This document shows, piece after piece, positions 9,151 to 17,854 of a stretch of DNA of 27,712 bases (position 1 is its first letter; every line of letters begins with the position of its first letter). Made by a program: the position numbers and the translations under genes. Source of the stretch: Hypsibius dujardini. Taxonomy: Eukaryota; Tardigrada; Eutardigrada; Parachela; Hypsibiidae. The DNA lies in assembly GCA_001579985.1 (NCBI GenBank), contig LRSR01008696.1, positions 1-27,712 on the forward strand, in the 5' to 3' direction. Below the pieces are notes generated by a model. It was not told where the DNA came from and did no database searches. It saw only the letters and a program-made list of their open reading frames with translations.

Positions 9151-9566
9151 TGTCTGTTGGAAAGAAGGAGCAGTACTTTCTGCTGCCTCAACTGAAGCAG
9201 TTCCTGGTATGGATGGACGTCCACGACATCGGTAAGGGGTGGGATGAGAGGCGGAGGTGGGCAGTGCTGCCTTTTGTTCCATATCCCAAACCTGGCTTGA
9301 AGAACATAGGCTTGCAAAATGCGCGGCTAGCAAAGAGCACTGGCACAGCCTGTTTCATAGTTCCCCCAGAAATTAATCCGGAGGACGAGGAGGATTTTGT
9401 TGACGAATTCATTCCCGAGTTGCTAATATTGGAACCCTGTAATGTTACTGAGGATGGTGATCTGCTGGCAGTATTGGCTGCGATTCACCTTCTCCCGCTG
9501 CCGTCATCCAGTGATGCTCGGTCGTCAGTCATTAAGGACGCTGAATACTTGTCCACCGTTTCCGAG
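9151..9566 (+). pseudogene. Helitron exon continuation: helicase tail and acidic linker
   Basis: Downstream of the T-run frameshift the frame with SVGKKEQYFLLPQLKQFLVW continues the helicase C-terminus. An acidic linker follows (NPEDEEDFVDEFIPEL). The exon ends TCCGAG|GTTTGT, phase 0, and joins the second OTU exon in phase. The open frame is long and free of stops to the donor, and its content reads naturally as protein. Confidence 0.65.
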
Positions 9567-9624
9567 GTTTGTTGATGCGGACTATTTATTTGCATTGTAT
9601 AAAACGTGTTTTAATCTTTCTCAG

Positions 9625-10115
9625 GTGCTTCGCGGGTGTGCAGACGTTCTTGATAGCATTCGCCGAAAAGTGCAGGAGTCCGCCGCGTACTTTAACATCA
9701 CCACACAAAAGCAGCAGATTGATAGAGCAGCTTTGGAAGGCATGGTGCTGTGGATGCAGAAATGCCACCTGCCTCTGACAACCTTGGGCGACGGGCATTG
9801 TCTCTTGCGTGCTTTGTCTTGGACATTATTTGGCCATCAGGATGGTCATCTCCGTTTACGTCTGTTGTCCATCAGTGTGATTACTCAGCATGATTCTTAT
9901 TTCTTCACCTACCGTCGGCTGCTTAGCATGAAGGAAGACTTTTCCCTTCCCGAGATATCCACCACACCTCCAACAGTTCTCCTACCTTCGAAAACGGATG
10001 GGGAAATGCTTACAACATCAAGTCTATTGCACTCGCCGCGCAGCGGAAAATCTTTGTGTACGGACCTGTCAACCGAGAAGATCCTCGCTTTCATGACAAG
10101 CTTAACCTCTTCCAG
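9625..10115 (+). pseudogene. Helitron exon: OTU cysteine protease 2, N-terminal part
   Basis: Joined in phase 0 across a 58-nt intron ending TTTCTCAG. The motif LGDGHCLLRALSWTLFGHQ holds the catalytic Asp and Cys of a second OTU domain, here DGHC where OTU1 has DGNC. Further on, GWGNAYNIKSIALAAQ matches the OTU middle strand but is in a different frame, so at least one indel lies in about 9900-9990. The exon ends TTCCAG|GTGTGT. Confidence 0.75.
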
Positions 10116-10172
10116 GTGTGTCATGCTTTCTGATTTCACTTGTCCGGCCGTCCTTATTTATATAACTTTCAG

Positions 10173-11090
10173 ACCTTGGCTCGAGCTGCTCATCAAAGCG
10201 AGTGTCCGCATAAGGCGTTTTATCCGGCGAAGGAGTATCAAAACTCGGGCAGGAGGTCTCTCTGCATCATGCTGCTGGGTGAAAGGCAATTTGCGCATTA
10301 CGTCGGCATTCTTCTGCGACACCGTTCCCCGCGAGAGTCGCCAGAATTTGCTGTCACTAGACGTTACGACATCAGTGTGGGCAGCAGGTTAGATTGGGGT
10401 TATGTGAGCTCCGACGATGACGACAACGGCTTCCCAAGAGCATCGCACAAACGGACGGTCTCCCTTCACCGTATACCCATCAAGGATCCTCCAAAACAAA
10501 CATCAACTCACAAACCAACGCCCTTCCACAATTCTGGTGAGCGGAAACGTTCTATGTCACGGACTGAGGTTTCCCCGAACCCAAAGAAGCAGTGCGTTCT
10601 GCTTTCTACTGTTAAAGTTACTGAAAGCTTCGGTTACGTTAGGACAATTCAATTCAGGTCACCGTACAGTTATGCGTTTTTATATTCAGTTTCAGAGGGT
10701 GATCGAACATTGCTCTTTGATATCTCGTACGAGGAGGAATCACGTAAACTTGTTGATTTTCCTGGCGAACAGCTGGAATTAGCCACGACGGATCTGGTCA
10801 GCCAAGATGCCGCGAGGGATGAGAGTGACATTGAGCTTAGCAATTCCGTCGGTAGACGACATCAGATTATCGTGAATCACGACGACTGGGACGAGAAATA
10901 TAAGAAGAAAGAGCTCTTCCAACCGTCAAGAAATCGGGCAGAACAATCCGTTCTCGTCATTGAGCCGTATATCGAACTGCCATCGGCCTGCTACGAATTG
11001 GAGGAACCTACTTTATCAGCGGATTTTAAGCTATCCGACATAACTGCCGGACTGGAAAACGCCCCTCTCCCAGGATATGATGCCGACTGA
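10173..11090 (+). pseudogene. Helitron last exon: OTU2 His and long charged C-terminal tail
   Basis: The exon follows a 57-nt intron ending ACTTTCAG, phase 0. RQFAHYVGILLRH supplies the putative catalytic His of OTU2. About 250 more residues follow without a recognised domain: an acidic patch (SSDDDD), a basic NLS-like segment with GERKRSM and PNPKKQC, and an acidic end rich in Asp/Glu. The frame is open to the stop at 11088-11090, with AATAAA 240 bp downstream. The tail length and charge pattern suggest a nuclear protein segment; its function is not known. Confidence 0.75.
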
Positions 11091-11330
11091 TCTGCGAAAG
11101 AGTCATTTGTTTCTCGCAACATTCTGTCATGTTGCGCTCTGTTGCCGAGGCAATGTCATCGAGTTCCATTAGACGTACGTTCGAGTTTCGGCATTGCAAA
11201 GAGTACTTAGTTGACGGTTTCTCAGTCACCAGTGTACATATTTCGGTTTATTTTTTAATCATTTGTACGGCCTGAAAATGCATCACATTTTAATGCCTTC
11301 TTTGGAAAAATTACGTTTCTGTTTTTGCAC

Positions 11331-11336
11331 AATAAA
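11331..11336 (+). terminator. Polyadenylation signal of the Helitron gene
   Basis: A canonical AATAAA about 240 bp after the last stop codon of the Helitron gene, in AT-rich sequence. No cDNA evidence is available, so this is a positional inference. Confidence 0.5.
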
Positions 11337-11358
11337 CATCAGTATTACAAAATAATTA

Positions 11359-11456
11359 CCGACAGAAGGTCGGACAAACACTGTTACATATTATTGGTTC
11401 CCCCCAACCTTCTTAAGGTGCGGGGGTTATATTTGCTTACACCGACTAGCCGTCGG
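11359..11456. repeat. Cluster of GC-rich hairpins right of the Helitron gene
   Basis: Two hairpins share the same 5-bp stem: CCGAC-AGAAG-GTCGG at 11359-11373 and CCGAC-TAGCC-GTCGG at 11442-11456. Between them, about 11400-11426, CCCCC..CCTT and AAGG..GGGGG can pair. Helitrons carry GC-rich hairpins close to their 3' end, so these are candidates for terminal structures. No CTRR end is correctly spaced after them. Confidence 0.6.
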
Positions 11457-12199
11457 AAAAAGCACATGTCTTGTTAAGTCTTTTACGAACCCCACTTTCA
11501 ACCATTGAGCTAGTCATTATCAATTTCGGTGTGACTCCTTCTACAGAGCATATTGCTAAAGACATTTTTACCTTCTATAATTCAATTTGAATCGCTTCTG
11601 GTGAGTCAAATAATTTCCGGTGCTCAGGCGAGGGAATAACGGGTGATTGATTTTTAGACGGTTCTCGGCATTCTACGCTAGAAAAAATATCAGAATTCCT
11701 GCCAGAATGTTTGATGTTGCCTTCGATGCCTGCCGCACAATAGATCTGCCCTTTGGGTTTTACATGTCTGTCCAGGTGCTTGGAGGTTTTTAAATTATCC
11801 CATGCTTAGTAAAACTCACTGTCTAGACAGAGCATGAGTACAATCCTCCTTGATGATAGGACAAATCATTGATGGTACATTGATTGCTGATTAAGTCGTG
11901 CCTACTCGAGATTAAAGCTAAGGAAATCCAGAAAATTATGCGCAAACAATAATCAGTCGAGAAAAACGTAAATACATGCAGACGATTCGGGCATTGCCCA
12001 CTGCGAACGGTGAACTTAGCGATGTCGATCACTCGCACTCGCCCCCAAGGAGTATAACAGAAAACGTTGAGCGTCGAACACCAACATCTCCCTCCTCAAT
12101 TTCCTTGCAACTGATTGTGGAAACAAGTATTTTACTAATGAGAGGCCAGGGCAGCAGCAGCCAACCGATTAACCGAGCAGACATGCATTTATCAATTCA

Positions 12200-12383
12200 G
12201 TCAGGCAAACAAGCAGGCAGGCAGACAGGCAGACAGACAAGCAGATAGACAAAAAAATAGACAGACAGACAGACAGACAGACAAACAAACAAACAGGCAG
12301 ACAGACAGGCAGACAAACAGACAGACTAACAGACAGACAGACAAACAAACAAACAGACAAGCAAACAGACAGACAAACACTAA
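12200..12383. repeat. CAGA/CAAA microsatellite
   Basis: A run of tetranucleotides of the type CAGA, CAGG and CAAA, interrupted but continuous over about 180 bp. It yields spurious Cys/Leu/Val-rich open frames on the - strand, which I did not annotate. Confidence 0.95.
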
Positions 12384-13331
12384 ATTTGTAGACTCTAGCA
12401 TCGCGCAACGTTCAATCGGTGCGTGCGGTGCGTGTAGGTAGCACAGAACAGACATTGTTTTAATTTTGGATCCATCTTATGTTGAGAACTTTGTGTCATA
12501 ACTTTGCAAATTTGGTTTGGACAAAGATTTATTGGGCCAGAAATATTATGCCCGGCACTGTCAAAATAATGTCCGAAAAGATTATATGGAGGACGAAAAA
12601 CCCTGAAATTGTCCTACCCAAGAACCAACCACACAATTCCTACCGTCCTAAGTTTGTCACTTTGGACATTTAAAATGTCTCCAGAATACATTTTTGTCCA
12701 TAAAAATGTGCGGATGGATATCGGGTCAAACAAAAACATAACAACTTTATTAGGAATAGTGAAATTTTACGTGTTTACGTACGCATGCAATCCAACGACA
12801 CTCAACGCCTTGGGAACTGCGAAGGCGCCGCCAAAGCGACTCCCTAAGGGGCTGGTGAAATACGAGTATACTCCCACGTGTAGCATCTGCACTTAATAAT
12901 ATGTAAGAAGGTTAAATATAATATTTCAAGTACCAGAATTTATTGACCCAGCCTCGATACGACACACCATGAGCCGGCGTTTATATAGCAACCCAAAGGA
13001 CGTCACACTCACAAGTTTTCAGACAACAGTTGCCGGAATTCCTATCTAGCAGATTATTTGCTAAATCTATCGATTAATGAGACCGCAGCTTAGTGATTTT
13101 GACTGCCCTGCCTGTCCCGTCCTGATTAGTCTTGTTTGCGACTGTCGATCGGATCAATCTTACTTACTTGGATATTTATCCTGCACACTGTAGATTTGTG
13201 AAATTTCAATTTATCACTGCCCTAACTTGGACCTTAATTATTGCCATAGCCAATTCCACACAATTCATTCCAATCACGGTGCATGCTGTCTATGAGATTA
13301 AGGCTTACCATAGTCACCCGACCTGCGCAAA

Positions 13332-15212
13332 ATGAACAGCGTTTTTCCTGGCAAGATGCTGGCTGCATTCGGCTTCCTACCCTTCTCAACAAAAAATCCT
13401 ATCCTGCGATTGTTAAGTGGCCTCGTATGCACCTTCTACATGGTGGGTGCGACCGCCGGTTTTGTGGTCCTCTCAATTATAGTAGTGTCCGACATGCTGA
13501 ACACCGCGACAGCACGTCAGGGCAACTCCTTTCTTCAGCTCCTATCATGGATTCCCGTTTCCGGCGTTTACATTCGTGCGTTCATAATAATGATAATGCT
13601 CCTTGCTAAACGTAAGACACTCTACTTCCTCTGCGACGAAACCTTGAGGATGGTCAACCGCCTCATACCACATCGTGAAGATCTTCAAACACACCAAGTA
13701 AGATGGCAACGTATGGCCAATCTGTTGGGAATTGCGACTGTCTTGGGCCATATCGTATGGTACCTAACCGACTACATCGGATTAGTCTTGCCATCATCAT
13801 CAGTGGATAACAACAAACATGCGGAGACACACGTGAACGAGACAACACAGCAACTCTTAGTCCCTCTAAAAGTCATATGGGCAGCTTCTTCATTCTACGT
13901 GTCCCTATTCTGCTTGTCTCAGCAGGTGATCGTCATGAATGTCGTTTTCGCCGCTATTTTACGCTCACTCATCCGGAAACACAATGCTGTTTTAATGGCA
14001 ATGCTAGACGGTCTTGAAGGGGGGCATCGAGAGACCGACAAGAAGGTTGATGAGTTTCGAGTACCTGATGCAACTGTTCGGCTAATTCTGATTGAGCAAT
14101 TAGCGACGGCTCGTTACAATCAAACCGAATTGAGCAAATTTAGCGCCCAAATCAACAGCGTATTCCACAATATCGTGTTTTGCGCTCATGTACTTGATCA
14201 AATGTGTCTCATAGGTTTTGTGGCCGCCGCGATCGTGACCGGTCCCTCGGTGAACCTGGCCAACTGGATACACAATAGCCTGTCTATTGTGTTCTTTGTC
14301 TACTACTCCACGCTTCTTCTATTGCCCTTGGCCCGTGTCTTTGACGAGGTGAAGCTTAACAATTCGGTAACTCTGTTAATGTTTTGTGTTTTTCAGTGGC
14401 GGACTGAAACAGACTCAGAAGGGATGGCAAACAAAATTTATGGGAGAAAGGGACAAAGTCGTTTTAGAGGCGGGGAAGGGCGGGGCAACAGCCTAATTGA
14501 CGTAATTGTCAATTGGGAGTGGGGGAGAGTTCAAAAACAGCCATTTTTAATGGGGGTAGCAACAGCCCCATGGGGCACTGTAGGGGGTGGAATGTCCTAT
14601 TGAATTGGGAAGGAGGGGTGCAACGCCCCAGCGGCCCACCTGTCGATCCGGGGGAGGGGGAGAGATAGCGCAAAGTCATTTTGGATGCGGGCGGGGGAGG
14701 GCAACAATCAGTCCGCCGCCGTCTTTTTGGGAATCTGCAAAGTATAATACCGTGGGAGGTGGAAGGGGGAGGGGAGGGATCGTCAATGTTTATTACTTTT
14801 TAGGCGGAATCAACGCACTTGAAAGCTTATCAGTTGGCAGTCGGCATACGGAGCCATTTCTCCAGCGAGCCCATTGTGAGCACAAAACTTGTTCTAATAA
14901 CTTCTCTCGACTTGTGTGATTTGGAAATATTCTTCGTGCAGGATAGCCAAATCCATGAGCATTTGCAAGATATCTTGGGCGCAAGTGAGCAAAACAACAT
15001 AGTCCTACATGGAGGAGGTGGCTTAATTACATTTACGAGATCTTGGTTTGCCGGGGTAAGTACGCATATACGCTTTTTGTTTTAAATGCTACCACGCCTA
15101 TGGAGAAGGTTCTTTAAGTGAATAATTTCAGATAATGACGTTTGGACTGTCCTTCAGTGTACTGGCATATGAGATAACCCAACGGTCAAACTCTTCAAAT
15201 TCCTCATTATAG
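13332..15212 (+). CDS. Gustatory-receptor-like seven-transmembrane protein, complete (GR-B)
   Basis: A three-exon gene encoding about 409 residues. Exons are 13332-14366, 14942-15055 and 15132-15212, all joined in phase 0, with donors TCG|GTAACT and GGG|GTAAGT and acceptors TGCAG and TTTCAG. The start ATG has a favourable context (GCAAAATGA). Seven hydrophobic segments are visible: about residues 22-50, 70-95, 133-155, 178-208, 275-300, 315-338 and 370-400, with a long loop between TM4 and TM5. Length, helix layout, phase-0 introns near the 3' end and the GLITFTRSWFAG final helix fit the insect-type GR (ligand-gated channel) family. The canonical TYhhhhhQF end is degenerate (AY..Q). The neighbouring pseudogenes are paralogues. 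Ligand unknown; a sugar, bitter or other role cannot be assigned. Confidence 0.78.
14440..14780 (+). repeat. G-rich degenerate minisatellite inside GR-B intron 1
   Basis: The first intron of GR-B is full of G runs and carries four degenerate copies of a GGGG..GCAACAGCC core, at about 14481, 14552, 14613 and 14692 (spacing 60-80 bp). Many runs of 3-6 G lie on the transcribed-sense strand. In the GR-A copy only the extreme right end is visible, and it is shorter (one GGAGGGGAGTGG), so this block varies between paralogues. Confidence 0.7.
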
Positions 15213-15766
15213 GAGTACAGTTATAGCGGTGAGCCCATGAGTTACAGCTTTGGTTTGGTAATGGTTGTGACTAAACATGGAGTATGCCTCTACTGTTAAA
15301 AGAATGTCAGGATCATAGTTATTTTTTGTATTACTTTGGACATCCCTTTTGAATGGAATTGTATTTCTCAATCAACAGTGTTCATTTACGCGTAGTTTGC
15401 GAAACGCGGGTAAACAGTTCACCGATGGGATTCATAATGAAAGCAAGTGAATAAAGATGATTGGTTTAGTGATCTACCGGTAGAACTCTGTTTGTTAGTT
15501 GTTGCTTCACCGTTAAAATCATTCAAACGAGGCGTTTCTTCGTGATTGCAGTTTGGTATAGCGACATTCTTTCTTCTATCCCTGACAAGTTTACAAGACG
15601 TTTCCATGCTTTGGAGTTTTTTGAGGTTTCCTCTAAATCAATCCAACAACCGTACTAAAACAGCCTTGACTTCCTCTTCAAATTCACCAATGGCGGAAGA
15701 TACTGTACACACAGACAGACCGTCACATCAAACGCTGCCGATTTCTGACGGTAAAAACATCCAATG
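15213..15766. other. Spacer between GR-B and pseudogene copy 2
   Basis: The right copy of the duplicated spacer (left copy 527-1063). No gene seen. In this copy an open frame starting at 15546 runs into the pseudogene and gives a Ser/Thr-rich N-terminal extension. It is probably fortuitous. Confidence 0.6.
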
Positions 15767-16420
15767 CAGACCACACACTTTTCACGTCTTTCCAGCCATG
15801 TTACGGAAGGTATTCAAGTTCCTTCCTTCCCACAAAACACCATGTTGTCTCCAAATGTGTGCGGCGTTGGTCTGTACTTTTCACGTTGTTTACGGAGCCG
15901 TCGGGTTCTTCCTTCTTTCTGTAAGTGCGGTGAGTGAAATCATCCAGGTCCTGGCCAAGCATAGCCGCAGAATCCTGATTAAGCTCTTTTCTTACGCTCC
16001 CTTTTTTTTTGTACGGACGCATCCATATTGTCCTCTCACAGTTTCTTTTTAAATGAAAAATATATCCCAAGATTTGCCGAAAGATTCCAATAACTGCTGA
16101 AGCACTTTTGAAGAACGAAATCATTCTCGCCAAGTACTCTACCCAATGAAAGAAGGTAGCCTTGTACTTGGGGGCAGCGACCGCAGTTACCCACATGATG
16201 TGGGAGTTTATAAGTAATCTAGGATATATCATTCCGCCCACGGAAGCCGTTTCCCGCGAAATCACTGAACTGAAAATTGGTTTTCGTCTAATACTTCACT
16301 GTCGCAACCATTAGTACCTCAACCGTTTTCTTGGTTTTCGATTTACTTCGAATTCGGCCTGTTGTGCCTCTCACAACAAGTAGTCGTTCTAAACTTTCTA
16401 ATGCATCGGAAGTTGTGTGC
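15767..16420 (+). pseudogene. Gustatory-receptor-like pseudogene, copy 2
   Basis: Paralogue of the pseudogene at 1064-1745. TM1 (ALVCTFHVVYGAVGFFLLS) and the LFSYAPFF segment are readable. A T run (TTTTTTTTTT near 16003) has cost one base and shifts the frame. The two TGA stops of copy 1 recur at 16054-16056 and 16147-16149, with the same 31-codon spacing. Further single-base losses follow near 16265. Homology ends near 16420, as in copy 1, so TM5-TM7 are absent in both. Confidence 0.75.
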
Positions 16421-17375
16421 TAATTGCTAATGCTAATAACTTTAATTTAAGTTACAACTATGCTGCAGTAGTCGAACGCGGGGGGGGGGGGAATTATCTC
16501 TCCAAATACCAGCTTCTCATGGCCATTCGCGGCTCTGGCGCATCACGTTTTATGTTCGCTTGCTCCTTTTCTTCGTCATCCGGATCGACTACCGTGAGAG
16601 GAATCATTAGCTGACCACTGCTGGATGCCACCTTTTAAAACCGTTGACGGTTCAGCTGTGCTCTCTTAGACGCTGAAATTAGATGCATCGTAAGATATAT
16701 TTTGGCATATCAATTAAATATTTTGTGCTGCAAGAAACGATTAAAAAATAATAATTATGAGCGTTTTTTTCAAATTGTATTTTTACCCTCATTCAGGTCT
16801 ATGTCGAGTCCGCGGAAAGGCATACGACAAACCCCAAGTCCAACGCATACCGCCACGACCACCTCATTTAAGAACGTGGTGGTCTGTGCAATTCGCCTGG
16901 CAGTAATGTCCTTTAATAGCAGTCACACCCAATTTTTTTAACAAAAAAGATGAAAATCATAACTATTAGTCTAAAGGGTAAAGCAATCAAAATCTGTGGT
17001 GTTTCATCCGCATAGGATTCTGTTACATAGTATTCTAGAAATGGAGCCTGGCTCACAGGGGATGGGCAATTTTGCTTCTGATTGAGTTCATGTACATGCA
17101 AAATAGCTCATAGCTGGAGGACTTTTGAAGAAAACGGATTCGTGTTACCGGGAAAATTCGGATCTTGCGCTTCCTGGACATGTGGGGGAGTCGTGCGGGT
17201 ACATCCGTGTTTTCGGAAATATAGATATCAAACGCATTGGGCGACTTTGTTGATGACCCAACCGTCTTCCTTTATAAACATTTCGTAAGAAGATCGCCGA
17301 AAAAGAACATTTTGAAAATTAACAATAATAAAAATAAAATCAACAATAAGATGTAATTATAAATGTAAGATCATA
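16421..17375. other. Intergenic sequence, no convincing gene
   Basis: This contains a run of twelve G (about 16480-16491) and a short hairpin with a 7-bp stem around 16857-16887 (GACCACC..GGTGGTC). There are also three GC-richer islands with short open frames: - strand 16494-16631, + strand 16801-16941 and + strand 17082-17288. None matches a protein family I know, and splice context is weak. Confidence 0.5.
16494..16631 (-). other. Short open frame, possible exon remnant
   Basis: A 45-codon open frame in a GC-richer island, acidic then basic, containing VVDPDDEEKEQANIKRDA and ending in WYLER before TAA. The frame is closed upstream by a TAA after a short basic stretch. There is no good pyrimidine-rich acceptor. 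It could be a fragment of a decayed gene, a tiny peptide or chance. I do not recognise it. Confidence 0.2.
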
Positions 17376-17642
17376 GGGATGGCAAAACTCAGAGCTGAAA
17401 CAACTAAACTAAAACTCAAGTTAAATAAAGTAAAATTAAAAGTGATAGTTACTAATTACTTGGTTTTAATTTTTTTAATTGACTAAGAAAACTAAACCAA
17501 TAGTTTCAGTTACTAAAACGTCAAATGAAAAAACCTGAAAATAAACTAAAAATGGTGAACTGAATTCGACTGAAATTAGACTAAAAATGTTAGTTAGACT
17601 AGAAAAATTATTTCACTAAAATTCTAGTTTTTGGCATCTCTG
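17376..17642. mobile_element. AT-rich MITE-like element
   Basis: A segment of about 267 bp built mostly of AACTAAA-like words. It is bounded by imperfect inverted ends: AGGGATGGCAAAACT on the left, and TTTTTGGCATCTCT on the right, which reads AGAGATGCCAAAAA on the other strand. It has no coding capacity. ATCAT occurs just outside both ends, but not flush with the inverted repeats, so target duplication is unproven. Confidence 0.5.
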
Positions 17643-17854
17643 TCAAATCATGTGGTTTTTTACAACTGAGCACGGAGGAAGGAGATAAAACAAATTGGCA
17701 CAGAATCTTATAAACCTTTCAACAAAAAACTCAAAAATGTATAGTACAAAATACAAAATCTGTCGGCAAATATGGAACACCAACCGTGCAGCACTCGTAA
17801 AACATCAACAAATACCAACACAGAATTATATCGTCATCTCAAATATCATCAATT
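17643..17854 (-). other. 3' flank of the metalloproteinase gene
   Basis: AT-rich sequence directly after the metalloproteinase stop. It probably includes the 3' UTR. I found no canonical AATAAA on the - strand here. No other gene seen. Confidence 0.4.

Larger units (their letters stand above)
2616..11340 (+). mobile_element. Nearly full-length, decayed Helitron with two OTU domains
   Basis: A rolling-circle transposon body on the + strand. It carries Rep HUH endonuclease and PIF1-type helicase signatures in the Helitron order, flanked by two OTU cysteine-protease domains. About thirteen exon blocks are joined by GT-AG introns of 49-69 nt, and most flanking phases agree, which indicates one multi-exon gene. 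A polyadenylation signal AATAAA lies at 11331-11336, about 240 bp past the final stop. Termini were not fixed: no clear 5'-TC or 3' hairpin-CTRR end was found, though GC-rich hairpins flank the body at 2478-2492, 11359-11373 and 11442-11456. The copy carries stops at 3116 and 7309 and frameshifts near 5493-5500, 9145-9151 and 9900-9990, so it is probably not functional as written. OTU-bearing Helitrons are known in animals; belonging to the Helitron2 group is an inference. Confidence 0.85.
11091..13331. other. Non-coding stretch between the Helitron and the intact GR gene
   Basis: I see no credible gene here. It holds a polyadenylation signal (11331), three GC-rich hairpins (11359-11456), a CAGA microsatellite (about 12200-12383), two short palindromes (12665-12709) and AT-rich sequence. 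The right end of the Helitron probably lies in the first few hundred bases. A TATATAG at about 12982 lies about 350 bp upstream of the GR start and could be promoter sequence, but support is weak. Confidence 0.5.

Noticed and set aside
11505-11520. GAGCTAG followed by T as the Helitron 3' end (CTAG|T)
   Set aside because: No GC-rich hairpin lies 10-12 bp upstream; the nearest is about 55 bp away.
12169-12455. Cys/Leu/Val-rich open frames on the - strand
   Set aside because: They are direct translations of the CAGA microsatellite and have no independent protein features.
13132-13335. 67-codon open frame with a hydrophobic stretch upstream of GR-B
   Set aside because: It is in a different frame from the receptor, and the receptor ATG at 13332 already gives a full-length protein.
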